From: Trileptium ribeirensis
Taxonomy: Eukaryota; Nematoda; Enoplea; Enoplida; Thoracostomopsidae
Direction of reading: 5' to 3'
DNA: 64,000 nucleotides
NCBI GenBank assembly: GCA_030248225.1
Contig: JASANE010019372.1
Location: 24,757 to 88,756, forward strand
The notes beneath the pieces were generated by a model. It searched no databases. It was not told the origin of the DNA and saw only the letters and a list, made by a program, of their open reading frames with translations. Each line of letters begins with the position of its first letter. The first letter of the stretch is position 1. Both the position numbers and the translations under genes were made by a program. Positions 29,301 through 41,435 of this stretch are shown here, piece after piece.

Positions 29301-30363
29301 TAAAATCGTGGCAATTAGAGAGAGTGATGGCTACGGTGGGGGGCGCGTTTGTTGGTCGTCCGAGATAACGGGGCGGCGGATCGAGACCCGCCGGGTATTT
29401 TTGGAAATGTCTCATCGAGGCGAATCCAATGAGGGGCGGTTCGCCCATTTCAGAATGGAGGGAAAAATCTCGATTTATCGGCGCCCATCAGCAGTTGGCA
29501 CCAGCTTTCTAGGCACCGTTGAGTGACTGCAGCGAGTCAGCAGGGACTCGGGCTGAGGTTCGACACGTATAGTTGGATTCAACTGGTCGCGACGAACAAA
29601 ACGAGGGGTTGCCTGCGCCGGGTCTGACGCGGGGTACGGCGACGGGAATGGCGGAAAGTGGGGTTTTGTATTGGTTGCATACTGCAATAGTCTAAAGAAA
29701 CAAGGCGGTTTCGCCTAAAAGTTGTCCACTGGACACACACACACATAAATAGATACCTATACATATTCTATATATGATATGTCCTAACTACATGGAGAGT
29801 GATGGTCCGGGTTTCACGGCGGCAACGCTACCTAGCGTAAGTAGCGATTGTCTCTACGCGTTACAAGCGAAGTTCCGGCGTTGTCCGGAGCGCCTTTGGA
29901 TGTCCATTCGCAATTCCCAAAGCGTTCTACCAGCCTGCTCTGGTTATTCTCCGTACCACGATATCGCAGACGGTGACGGGCCTTCGAATGAGCCAGGCAT
30001 CCGTCGTCCCTTACAGTTGCAAGTGCTACCAAAGCGTGATTTCCGCTTATTTTGACTTGTTGTTTTCTGTAAACGTTACCTAGTATTTTGTTATAACCAA
30101 GTAAATTTAATATTTTTGATTTCAGTCTTAACAAACGTGTTTTCCTGAACGTGCAGCCAGGGGCCTCCTATTCCCGGACGGTCGTAACCGTCAGTCCTAT
30201 AACATATAGTGTCGGCTAGTTGGGTTCTCAACCAAGTTCCAGTTTTCGTCGGTGCGGGATTCCATTTTCAGTCCTTCAGGTCGGTTGAGGCCGCTCGTTT
30301 CCTCATAATTTGGTCACGTTACAACACTCGTCCCTAGCAAAATCGTGGGTCACAACAGAAGGA

Positions 30364-30860
30364 CATACACAAAATTGATCGTTAATATAAACGGCATGTT
30401 ATGCAAGAGTGGTTCATTAATATAAACGGCATTGTGTACAAAATTGTTCGTTAATACAAACGGTATTTTATACAAAATTGTTCATCACTATAAACGGTAT
30501 TTCATACACAAAATTGTTCATTATTATAAACGGTATTTTATACAAAATTGTTCATTATTATAAACAGTATTTTATACAAAATTGTTCGTATTCTATACAA
30601 AATTGTTCATTATTATAAACGGTATTCTATACAAAATAATTGTTCATTAATATAAACAGAATTTTATACAAAATTGTTCATTATTATAAACGGTATTCTA
30701 TACAAAATTGTTCATTAATATAAACAGTATTCTATACAAAATTGTTCATTAATATAAACAGTATTTTATACAAAATTGTTCATTAATATAAACAGTATTT
30801 TATACAAAATTGTTCATTATTATCCACGACATTTTATACAAAATTGTTCATCGATTACGA
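30364..30860. repeat. 34-bp minisatellite, about 13 copies
   Basis: The unit is close to CAAAATTGTTCATTATTATAAACGGTATTTTATA, with substitutions and a few shortened copies (shown here only as the unit type; period 34). It lies within U3 of the 5' LTR, about 100 bp from the LTR edge. The other LTR edge at 7,215 retains at most one worn unit, and the copy at 45,977 has none. Confidence 0.85.
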
Positions 30861-31044
30861 TACGCCTTTTTCGTATACAAACAGCCATGTGCCAACGCTT
30901 CCCGATGCGATTTTGAGTCCAAAAGTCCTGAAATGCTCGTGACAGGGTCGGAACGACCCTGTTACACTATTGCTTTCGAACGAACATATTATTCATTTTG
31001 CTAACGTACCACTCAAAACACAGTGCGCAAGGAATGAAGAGACA

Positions 31045-31167
31045 AAATAAAAAAAAAAAGCGGGAAAAAAAAAAAAAATAAAAAAAAAAAAAAAAACAAA
31101 AAAAAAAAAAAAAAACATAAAAATAAAACAAAAAAACCCCCCCACCCAAACAAAAAAAAAAAAATAA

Positions 31168-31203
<36 letters not shown>

Positions 31204-31495
31204 AAAACAAAAAATAAAAAAACCCCAAACAAAAATAACACAGCACAAAAAAAATAAAAAATAAAATATTTAAACAAATAATAATTAATCAAACAAATAT
31301 ACTAAAAAACCCCACAAGACTCGTCCCCCCCCCACCCCCCCCCCACCCCCCCCCCCCACCCCACATAAACACCGACAAAAAATAAAAAATAATATAAAAA
31401 TAATAAAAGAGACCAAAAATATCTAAAACATATAAAACATAAATAATACACTTTAATTATTTCTACATTCGGCCCCCCCCCCCACACAAAAAATC
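31045..31495. repeat. A/C homopolymer low-complexity tract
   Basis: About 450 bases consist almost only of A and C on the plus strand, with A runs over 30 and C runs over 10. G and T are nearly absent apart from short islands. It begins about 80 bp outside the 5' LTR edge. It may be real low-complexity DNA or a sequencing or assembly artefact. The long Phe-rich frames opposite it are meaningless. Confidence 0.75.
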
Positions 31496-34400
31496 TGCCC
31501 TCACAATATTTTGATTGTAATACACTACAAGATTCGCAGGCTCAAATTGGCTAAAATACGACAAGATCGAAAATACTATTACGTAAGCATGGCTGTTTCT
31601 TTTTAAAACTTACTGATTTGGATAAAATCAGAAAGAACAGCAACATCAGCAACAAAAATAGCAGATGATATGTTATAGAAACGTAAAACTACTCAACGAT
31701 GTCTTGCGATGTTGACGATGATTGAAAATTATTGAAGCGTCAAAACAACTGAAGATGTTTGAAATAAGCCAGAAAAATTTGTTTTTACAAAAAATATTTT
31801 TTGTTATTAAATGAAGCATAAAGTAGTTCTTGGTATATATCAAGTGACCGAAAGCCAGGAAACATACAGTGCCGCGGTGAATTTGGTATTTATTGTAAGT
31901 TTCTTTTCTCACATGGCTTTGAATTCTCACCAAAAAGCAAATAACAAGGCAAAAATATGACCGGTAATTTCTGCGCGAATCAGTTTGTGATTTTGACAAA
32001 ACAACAGCCTTTGTGTGCGGACCTAAAATAGACTCACGCATTAGCAACAATGTTCTTGCTGCTATTCTGTTAGGCAGCCATATCCAGAACAAAAATGTTT
32101 TTCTTCAGAAACTGGTTGAACTGTCTAAATCAACATTGTAGGCAGTCAGCGCTGCGTTTATCTACGTTTAAGTGAGGCCATAATAGTTGCAAATTTTTGT
32201 AATAGATATTTATTTATGACACAAAGTTTTTTTGATAATTCAGTTTTCACTGACCTCAGTATCCGTTCCTAACGACTAGAAGTAGACCTGTAGGCCTAGA
32301 GCTTGACTCATTCCTGTGGGATAATCATATTTTTGCCCAATATACGTTGTAAAAAATAACCTGACAATTTTTTAAATATTTACTTCAGTTTGGGTTTTTC
32401 TCGCTGATGGTCTTCGTACAATTGTGGTTCGTAGCATTAAAACTAAGGCCCACATTAAGCTATGTCAAATATGACAAATTAATATCTTGTTCCCATTATT
32501 CCTAATTTGATCTTATATTTTCCTAGTAAATCTGTTGTAAGAATTTTAATAACTGATTACGCGACAACGGGTTTGAACGCAACAACATACTGAAACGCGT
32601 TACGGCGACAAATATGAATATATATACGTTTGCATGTATTTATAATGTATATGAATGGCTATATGAGGCTTATGATTCTTACCAGGAAGCGAGATACTTT
32701 TTTCAAAATATGCATAGGGGATCGCCATATAACCAGCTTTTGCATGAAAAGCGTGATCCACATGGCTAAATCCGATCCTGGTAAATGTGGTGTTTCAGTC
32801 TGAGTTCTCACGTTGTTTTAACTTTTTTCACAAAATCAAAATATGTTGATAACAAATGTAGTTTTACATTAAAAGGTGTTCATATTGCGATCGATCCTGT
32901 CCGATCAGATTCGTATTAATCGAATTCCTAGCCTTCCGCGTGCTGTGTGTTTTAATTTTTACAACACATCATCTGATTTGAATAGGGATAAAATAATTCA
33001 TGCTTGATCAAATCGGATGGGATGCAATGCAGCACACCCTTGATTCGTTTTTCTTTTAACAATTCGAAATCCACTTATCTAATACCTCAACTATTATAAA
33101 CTCACCAAAAACTGTATCCAGCACATTAAACCTTAGACCCAAACGGCTGTTTTCTATATTCCCTACGTTGTTTATCAAAGACGTATCTTGCCGGCATAAG
33201 CTTTAACGAATCAAAAACACAATACTATATTAAAAATGTTTAAAACTCTCAGTTCTTACATACACCTCGATATCCATGAAACCAGGGGTGCAAGCTACAT
33301 AATCGGACTAGTGTAACGTCAGTAAGACGCTAGAGATTATTTTCGTCATTCGTCTGGTCCCAAATATGGTAAAGCTGTAAATTCTAAACGAATGTACCTT
33401 TAGTAAAACTTTGACAACAAATATAAATTATTTTACTCCATGCATCTTTTTCAGCGCTCCGAAAATCGTAAGCCATTGCCCAATGCCAAGGCGTAGTCAC
33501 GGGATTTTGAAAATTAAAGGTATATGGTTGCTTGTTTTATCTTAAATAAAGCGAAGTCATGGTTTCTAATACACTAAGCTATTGCTGTATGCTATGTTAT
33601 ATGACTGCTGTATATACAAACATCAGTTATTATATGTTCCAGTAGCATCGTAAAGCGCAGTATGCTAGTGTTGGCTTAGAAAACAATACGAGTTCCACTG
33701 CACCTGACGTAAATTGTTAGATGTTTTACTTCTTCATCGTTACATACCACGCTGTCGCGGCGAATAAATCTAGCAGAAATATGGGTTCTATTATATTTTG
33801 ACTCGCTTGCTTTCGTCGTTTGGCACAAAATGAAATGTCGGATTATCTGGTGGCATTTTGGCAAATATTCGTGAAATTTGTATCTTGCACTGCACTTATT
33901 TTTAAGAATTTAGTAAGTACCCTAACTTAGTTTATAGTTTGGATGGCCTTTCAGATTGTGTCAGTGATTTAACTTTGGCCCTTCCACGTATTTGTCACGG
34001 AAAATATCGCAAATCGACGCATTTGTGGAGTTTGTCGTAGGGCATGCTTTTGAATATACGTTGCTATTACGCTTACTTCACAAAATTGCTTATGGAATCA
34101 AGTTGTACCTCTTAAATAGTGCGGACGATGTACGAGATTCATAGCTAAACCGATTTCAAGCAGCCACTATGGTTGAAGTTTATTCCACATTGTCAGAAAT
34201 GCGTTTTTAAGTCATGTGGCAAAGGGTCAAGCGTTTCCCATCAGCGCCTGTTTACTCCAAATGCCTTAACGCTTTGTCAGTGCCTACTGATTCAATAAAA
34301 TTGAAAATCTTGTAAAATAAATAGTGGTTACATGTAATATTGTGTGTCACGGAATGTCAGGTTTATTGTGGAAACTTTCAAACTGCCTTTTTGCATCTGC

Positions 34401-37400
34401 TCAGACATTGTCGGGTTCCATTCTGGACGAAAAACAGCTGTAGTATTCTAACTCAGTGAGATGTTTCTCAAGAAATCGTACAACAGCTCCTAAAGTATCG
34501 TAGTGGCTGGTATGCTGGTCTCGCACCTGACTGATCCAGGTGATTCGCTCCGCTGCTGGGTCAAAAAAATTTGTTCAAGAATGCACAAATTATGCCTTGG
34601 TTTAAAAAGGAAAGGGTTGTGCAGCTTTTGAAAATGAAAATACGAACCGTGCAGCAGTTCAACGCTTCAAAATTACTTTAGCTACAGTTATTTGGCTCTG
34701 ATTTGAATTGAATCAATTTGTTTGCAGCTCTGCTTATTAGAATACCAAAAATAAATCTCATTGGTGCCATGGTCTGTATATGTTCTACATTGAATCTTGA
34801 TTATTATTTCACACGACACATTACTCTATTATCCTGGATGCTTTTGTCGTAATTGTTTCCGGAATTCTTACTGAAGTCGCAAATTAACCACTATGCATTA
34901 CTGTAACACGTTTTAAAATTATGTTTTCTCTTATTGACTGGATGTACACTAAGACTACAAAAAAAGAGATTTGCGTTTTTATTAACCCAACCTGTTTAAT
35001 TTTATGATGCTAGTCGGCAACAGTGCCCATAGTCACACAGTTTTTTTACCAAATTTGCCATTTGGCTTATATGTACACGTAAGTTGTTATACGTTATCTT
35101 TGCGTGTTTCTTCAAGAAGCCTAGAAACAGTTCTAAGATAGATCCGTGGTCTGGGTACGTGGTACTCAAGGTTCCCTGGTTCGGTTTATGGCACGATGTT
35201 AAGTTTGCTAATCATCGCGCAGTATACAATGTAAATCTGGCTACAGGTTTCCGACAAATTTCCGTTATCAAATTGAAAATCATTTGTTAAATATACGTTA
35301 CGAAATTGGCTGGGCTCTTGTTATCTAAGATTTGATAAGACAAGATAACAACACGAATTATACCTTGATTGTATTTAATGTTGAGTTTACGATTGCATAA
35401 AATCACTCTATGACCCCACTTAATTCGTACATGGGTCGGTATTGTTTCATGAACAGATTTACAGCGATATTGCTTTCTTAGCAATTGGTATTATAGCTCA
35501 GCTTTTGGGTTATGTGCCATCTAATTCAAATTCTCCTTTATGAAATAATATTGTCAACCCCCAAATGTTCTGATTTCAGTTGTACTGCAGCTTTTTCTAA
35601 GCAGCTTCGGATACAATTTAGACTAACAAAACATTCGTCGTATTTTTTTTTGAAAAATGGTGAGAAGGGAGGACTGTTGGGCGAGGGTAAAGTTTAGTTT
35701 TTATCAACAATGATCGAACGGGATATACTTATAGATTCACTTGTAATTGGGGTATAACGAGTGGCGTATTTATAACAAGTTTGAAAAACAAACTTGCAGA
35801 GCTTAGCAGTGATAACACAAGATAGTTTGTTAGACAAAGAACCGTTATTCGCAGCGTCACATTCTATGTAAGAGTGATTCTTATTGAGTTTTTGAAGATT
35901 GTTAACTAACGTTCCCTTATTTCAGCTGCCTGGGCTGTCGAATTGATAGTGCTGGTTGTGTTGGTGCTTTAGCAACAGTATATCGCTATTTCACATTGAC
36001 TATTGCTCAGTATTATCTACGCGGTTGCAGCATTTGTGTATTCTACGGTGTTGATAAAGCAGGCAGCGGCTAACTGCTATCCAGGTCAAATGCGAAATAG
36101 CGGTTACAGGCGTGTCTCTAACGTTCGAGCAAAGATACTAGTCACTTTCCGAGTGACGCCGACGTCTCGTTCCATTGGTCTTAATTTTCTAGCTTTGTTC
36201 TTGATCCAAAATTATTGGATTTAAGCGAACTTTGGATTCGCCTGATTTTGTTTGCGGAGTGGATTACGACGGTTGCGATTTGGTTCGATTCGCTTAGTCC
36301 TTCACAGCAGCTTGGGTTCAACAACAACTTATACCGACAAAAACGTTATCGGTTCGGCGATTTGCTGATTTTAACGATCAATAGCTTTGGTGGTATTATC
36401 TGTACGTGCTGTGCTTACCATGTCCATACATAATATAATTTTATAATACAATATTATATAATGAGGCTGTTTCGACAGTATTGCCCAGACAAGCAAAGCT
36501 ATGTCGTTGCGCTCGTTACTTAAGTGAATATTTCTGCCTAGCCTTGCGCTATTACTTAAGAAATTATTTTAAAATTCTATTTAAATTTAGGAAATTTATG
36601 TATTCATATCGCGTTCGTATTGATCAATCATCGGAACCTTGCTTTATGTATCAACAGCATATATTTTTGTATATGGTAAAGTATGTATATATAAATCATA
36701 TTTAGCACATAAGGACGCTACCTTATTGTGAACAAGAGTGCTCCATTAAGCATCTTAGTGATGTTTTACTTAGCAATGTGGTACATTCTTTCGGTCGGTA
36801 CTGATATGTTAGTGCTGTACTTAGTTACAAACTGCCTCTCTGTATTTATACTGTTACATATTTTGCCGTTTTATTTAAAATATAGTAAAGTATGTTCATA
36901 AAATATAGGCTTGTATATATTTGTTGTCTTTTGAATATGTTATACTTTTTGTCGCAAGGCATCTTTCGTTAACGGGTACAATTTAGTTGCACCTATCAGA
37001 TTTCAAGTCGGCGTTTTCTGCAGTGTCTCTGTCTATTGTTCGACATGTGTAGTTGTTAGCGTGTATGTGTCTACACATATGTAAGTCGAAAATCAGTTCT
37101 TCGTTGGTTACCTGCCCATCTTTGTGCTATGTCGTTGGACTGTTTTGAGATTTGTTTGATTTTAATATAATTCTTCATTCTTTTGATTTCTACGAACTCC
37201 CTAGAATGTTTTGACTTGGTTCATAGAGTTTCTCGAAAATTAAATCTTGTGTTGTTATAAATTCATAAAAGTCCCATTTTACTTGACATTTATCTAACCC
37301 ATTATAACTTGAGACACATGAGGACAGTTTTCAACATTGTATTAGACTTCTACATACTATGTTTTTGTTTCTGGTGCAAGTAGAATAGTGGTATGACGGA

Positions 37401-40400
37401 CTTAGCCAAAACATGCTGCTAATAATAACATATTAGTGCTTGGATCAATTGTTCAAATGTTACTTAAATTCTAAATTTATTTAAGCATGGTATATGAGTT
37501 GTTAGATAGAATATTTAAGCTAGCGCTCGCTTTGCTCGAGGCCTCACTTTAGTTCTATAGTCGTAGAAATCGACAGTTTGCGCTACACGATAATTGTTTG
37601 TTACTCTTCATGTTGGTAGTTATTACGCTGCGTTTTAATTATTCGTGGATCGTTTGTTGGTTGTTCGCTAGCGCCCATCTGTGGTTATCGTAAGTCAGTC
37701 TTAGATTGTGGTTTGGACGTTGTGGTGGAATTCCCAGGTTACTTCTGTTCGCTAGCAGCTTAAGGATTTTGGGTATTAGCTACTAAGGCGTGGGGGCACT
37801 TCTACTTATTGATCCCTCACGCAAGCATCATCTCAGCATCTTATTATCGGCGATTATTGTGGATAGTCACGCGGTTCGTGGACAATACGGCGATACAAAG
37901 TTATTGTGTGAAGAATACAGATAGAGACACTGCGGCATGATGATGAGCATTTGTGATGAGTTTTTGCTTGTTTTAGATATATTTTGACAGAATTACTTTA
38001 TTGTTGTGAAATGTTAATCGGTTGATTACACATATGGTACACAATTTTGTGGTGTCTGTTGGTTGTTTGTCCGTCGATTATTGAGGTGTCAATAGAGAAC
38101 TATTGGTAGTAGTATCATTAACAGTGTTGATAGTATTGTAGCCTAAGAGTCCAACCTGAGCAAAGAAGTTGAGTATTTTGAGGCGTAACTAAAGTTTGAC
38201 CTGCACGTTGAGTTAAAGGATCAGAGTTCATCGTTTGCGTAACGACAGTTGGACATCCCCAAAAATGCAGAGTATTTATATTCCCCCATAAACCCAATAG
38301 CGTTCGATTGTTCTTTCGTTACACTAGTCTTGATAATTGTGTACTACGGTAATAAACATTTTTGTTTGTTTTATTTGTGTCAAATTTGGGCATGTCTCTC
38401 AAGTCGTCGGTAGACAAAAACAAAAGCATATCGTTAAAACAATTGACCTGTTTGAGGCTTTTCATGATCGCCTGACCATAAACTTCATATATTTGTGCGT
38501 AAAGGCATGAGCCGTGTGTGCACCTGTCAATGATGTATCTTTTTTCGCTAAATCCGATTTGGCATGGGATATATATAAAACGCATAACGGCCAACATTAT
38601 CGCAATAGGACATTTCAGCGACAGGATTGATTGTAGTTTCTCCATTAACAATTTTATAAACAATATCTATTATAATTATGGGACAATACCAAGTAACAAA
38701 ATAAATTTTGCAGGCCGTCTCACGCAATACACAAACAGTCAGAAATATAATTGTGTTGACCAAATGTAAAGTTAGGTGGTGTAAGCTATATTCAGGTTGC
38801 ATAGTTGTCGATATATCAAGTCTAGACGTAAGCCTCAGTCTACGTTGAAATCCTTATATTTGATCCTTATACGAAACACATGAATCAAGCAGAAGATATT
38901 GCTCCCCTCGAACAACCCAACTAAACTTTTATTTTTTCAAGGGTTTCGAGAGCTGAAACTTTACGCCATGCACCTTGAATAATGTCATTGTATTTATGCA
39001 AATTTCAAAGATTAATTATTATAGAGTCAGAACGAATCACGTCACAGGCAGGATCTCTCCGCTATTGAAATTTTTTCTCTTTTACATCTTAAAGATTCAG
39101 ATTTGCAATCATTTGTTTTCATGCAGATTCAGCAATTCCGCAATGGGGCACATTGTTCGTGTAATAAACCGCTCAAGATATTTATATGGTTATTTTTAAC
39201 AAAAGATATTATGTATGAATATTTTTACATATTTTGCAGTTGCTGTTTTATGTATTTGCTTCATTGATAATTATTTTATAAAAATCAGATGCGATAATTT
39301 GAATTTTCGGATATTATGCAAAAATTGTGTTATAAAATATCATCAAACTTGCATGGTGCTATGCAAAATTCTCATAGTGCTAAAATTGCTGACAGAAGAG
39401 TGTGACACTTCGATACAGGCGAATGTCAAACTGTATTAATAGATATTATGGGAGGTTATGACTTTATCTCATGTATTATTTCGCGGTAAAACAATGCGGA
39501 CATTTCATATTCGTGGGGTAAAAGGTAGGACTGAAATACAACTTTTTGGTTCAGTAGGTCTTGCGCCGCACAAATAAGAGGGTGTAAGACATCAAACGCC
39601 TGTGACATCTAAAACAGGTCAGTATTGCACAGAGTGTTGAGAAACTTCATACTCTTCCACTATACAGCCTCAATATCATTGCAACAAATTGGACACAGTG
39701 AAAATTTACAAAATACATTGTGTGAAATTACGTACAGTTATTGCGTTAGCTTGCGTAGATTAGTCATATGGATGACACGGTCAGTGCAATAATAATTGCA
39801 TCACATTTGTGTTAACCAGGTTGTCTGAAATTTAATACAGTTTTGTTAAATCTTAAATTTTCAGCAATCGTTTTTTTGTTTAACTTTTGACGAATTATAC
39901 AATTACCAAGTGAAACACATAAGCTTTACCTAATTTTTTAAATAAAATGTATAGAATTGAATGCATTAAGTGCGGTATACATAAAATGTTTCTCAAATCC
40001 TCTTACCTTTCCACAAATTTGTATATAAATATTATCACATATTTATATACTAAGTATATAGGTTCCACTAAATTATGAACATTACTAGAACGTACATATC
40101 GCTTATAATTGAGTTGATTCTAATTTTGCCGCTAGTTACTGGCAAAAAAGCACTAGAAGCAAAGAAAACTTCAGAAAGCCGCAAACAGTTAACAACAAGC
40201 AAGGTGTTTCTCTTTTAATATACCTATTATCAGACGTTCAACAAAAATTCCGAGTAGTCCTTCAATTGATAAAAGTGCATTCCGTCGATGACAATGACGA
40301 TAATTATAGCATCTGTGGTCACGGATGGAGTGTCATTAATGTGAGACACTTGATTTGAAAGCAAATCTAACGGTGCGTCTTGGTGAATTCTTTACTATTT

Positions 40401-40715
40401 TGCCGCTTGTCTTGGGCATTGGAACGGTGCCTCGCCCAGAATTTGGTTCAATTGGTCCATCTGTACAATGGATTCTCCCAAATTAGGAATTATACATGTA
40501 AAATTTGAAGATCTTGCTATGCCGCTGCTGCCAATTTTAGCACCAATCAGAAAATTTTTAGTTTTTATTATATGATCGGCATTAAAACATTACTATGTTC
40601 ACACATCGACACATAGAAGTTAACAAAAATTTAAAAGGAAAAGGTTAAATGTTTGACGTTTTGTCGTTTTTTCTATATATTTCAGTCTTTAGATGAGTGT
40701 TATATTAAATTATAC
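31496..40715. other. Long AT-rich stretch without recognisable genes
   Basis: Frames are short, overlap on both strands and show no conserved motif; the longest is 139 codons at 31,673-32,092 on the minus strand. No clear transposon ends or tandem arrays were seen apart from a weak tRNA-like sequence near 34,500. It is probably intergenic or a large intron. Short exons could be hidden here, since splice sites cannot be verified by eye. Confidence 0.5.
34499..34562 (+). repeat. Weak tRNA-like (SINE-type) sequence
   Basis: GTAGTGGCTGGTATGCTGG resembles an A-box region, CACCTG...CAGGTG forms an anticodon-type stem, and GATTCGCTCC resembles a B-box. It is followed directly by an A run, as in SINEs. 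The match is partial. Confidence 0.25.
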
Positions 40716-41435
40716 TAGCTGAGAACCCGTGCAAACACGCGACGGCAGAAAATGTGGAATATATGTCCCGAAATACTATAGAAATTAGCTTAAAGTCGTG
40801 CAACCTGCAGGAACCTATAAACAGAAATTAACCCATTCAATGGATTAAAAGGTTAAAAATGCCATATCTCAAAATTTTAATTTTTTTGTTGTATTTGTGG
40901 ACAGTGGAACACAGCTGCGAATACCGTATTTCAAAATAGTTTTTGTTTCAATTTGCAAGTTGGAAACATGTGGCAGTATCCAGGTACACCACACCAGTCC
41001 ACCCAGCGTGTGAAATTACCCTATATGAGTCTAACTTCATTTTTTCGATTTCGTAACTACTGAGGCGCATGTAGCAATGATGTCTTCCCGAGGTACCCTA
41101 ACCCCCGTAGCTTTTTTTCGGAAACTTGGAGACAAAAGTTAACCACTAAAATCGGCTCAGAGGTCAAATTTACCTTATATAATACTAACATAATTTTTTC
41201 GCTTTCTGGACTCCTGAGGATCATATAGTTATTTGTTGCCCTTCCAAGGGTACCCTGACACCTATAGCTCCTGACCGAAACTTTTGGGCTGAGAATTAAC
41301 CACTCCAATCGACGCAGCGGTTCAAATAACCTTGTATGAACCTATCTTCATTTTTTGGATTTCTGGATCCGTAAAACTCATATATGGAGTGGTGCACTTC
41401 CGAGTGTACTCGAACCCCCTTAGCTTTTTACCGGA
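40716..41435. repeat. Interspersed element with three 156-bp tandem units
   Basis: The left end reads ACTAGCTGAGAACCCGTGC, similar in form to a word at 57,999 (ACTAGCTGGGATACCTGGC). From about 41,009 three units start at 41,009, 41,164 and 41,321. Each has TTACCNTATAT-like, TTCATTTTTTNGATTTC, CTCCTGAGG-like and GGTACCCT blocks in order. They differ at about a quarter of positions. It has no coding capacity and the family is not recognised. Confidence 0.6.

Larger units (their letters stand above)
24572..30966 (-). mobile_element. 5' LTR of the retroelement, about 6.4 kb
   Basis: On the minus strand the unit begins TGTAACAGGG at 30,966 and is taken to end in CA at 24,572, with up to about 60 bases of uncertainty. 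Its boundaries come from a diverged second copy in reverse orientation at 45,977-52,640. Landmarks shared in the same order are the terminal hairpin, 30,161-30,186 with 46,486-46,513, 29,390-29,480 with 47,615-47,690, 27,811-27,864 with 50,037-50,090 (about 85 percent), and 25,773-25,855 with 51,830-51,892. The base composition is richer in G and C than the flanks. There are no convincing genes inside and many short perfect hairpins. A TATA-like word on the minus strand near 29,480 would put the start of transcription about 1.5 kb in, leaving a 5 kb structured leader. Confidence 0.65.

Noticed and set aside
24572..30300. G/C-richer, hairpin-dense stretch considered as a ribosomal RNA operon
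   Set aside because: None of the conserved rRNA landmarks that I know from 18S, 5.8S or 28S are present, and the same sequence recurs in reverse at 45,977-52,640 with LTR-like ends.
7131..30966. The 85-bp direct repeats taken as complete short LTRs
   Set aside because: The copies are too short and only about 85 percent alike; the longer collinear match with 45,977-52,640 shows they are just the outer edge of a much longer LTR.
30967..31292. Phe-rich minus-strand frames of 93-99 codons
   Set aside because: They translate the A-rich low-complexity tract and carry no information.
31673..32092. 139-codon minus-strand frame
   Set aside because: Length alone is not convincing in AT-rich DNA; no motif, no repeat relation and no clear splice context.
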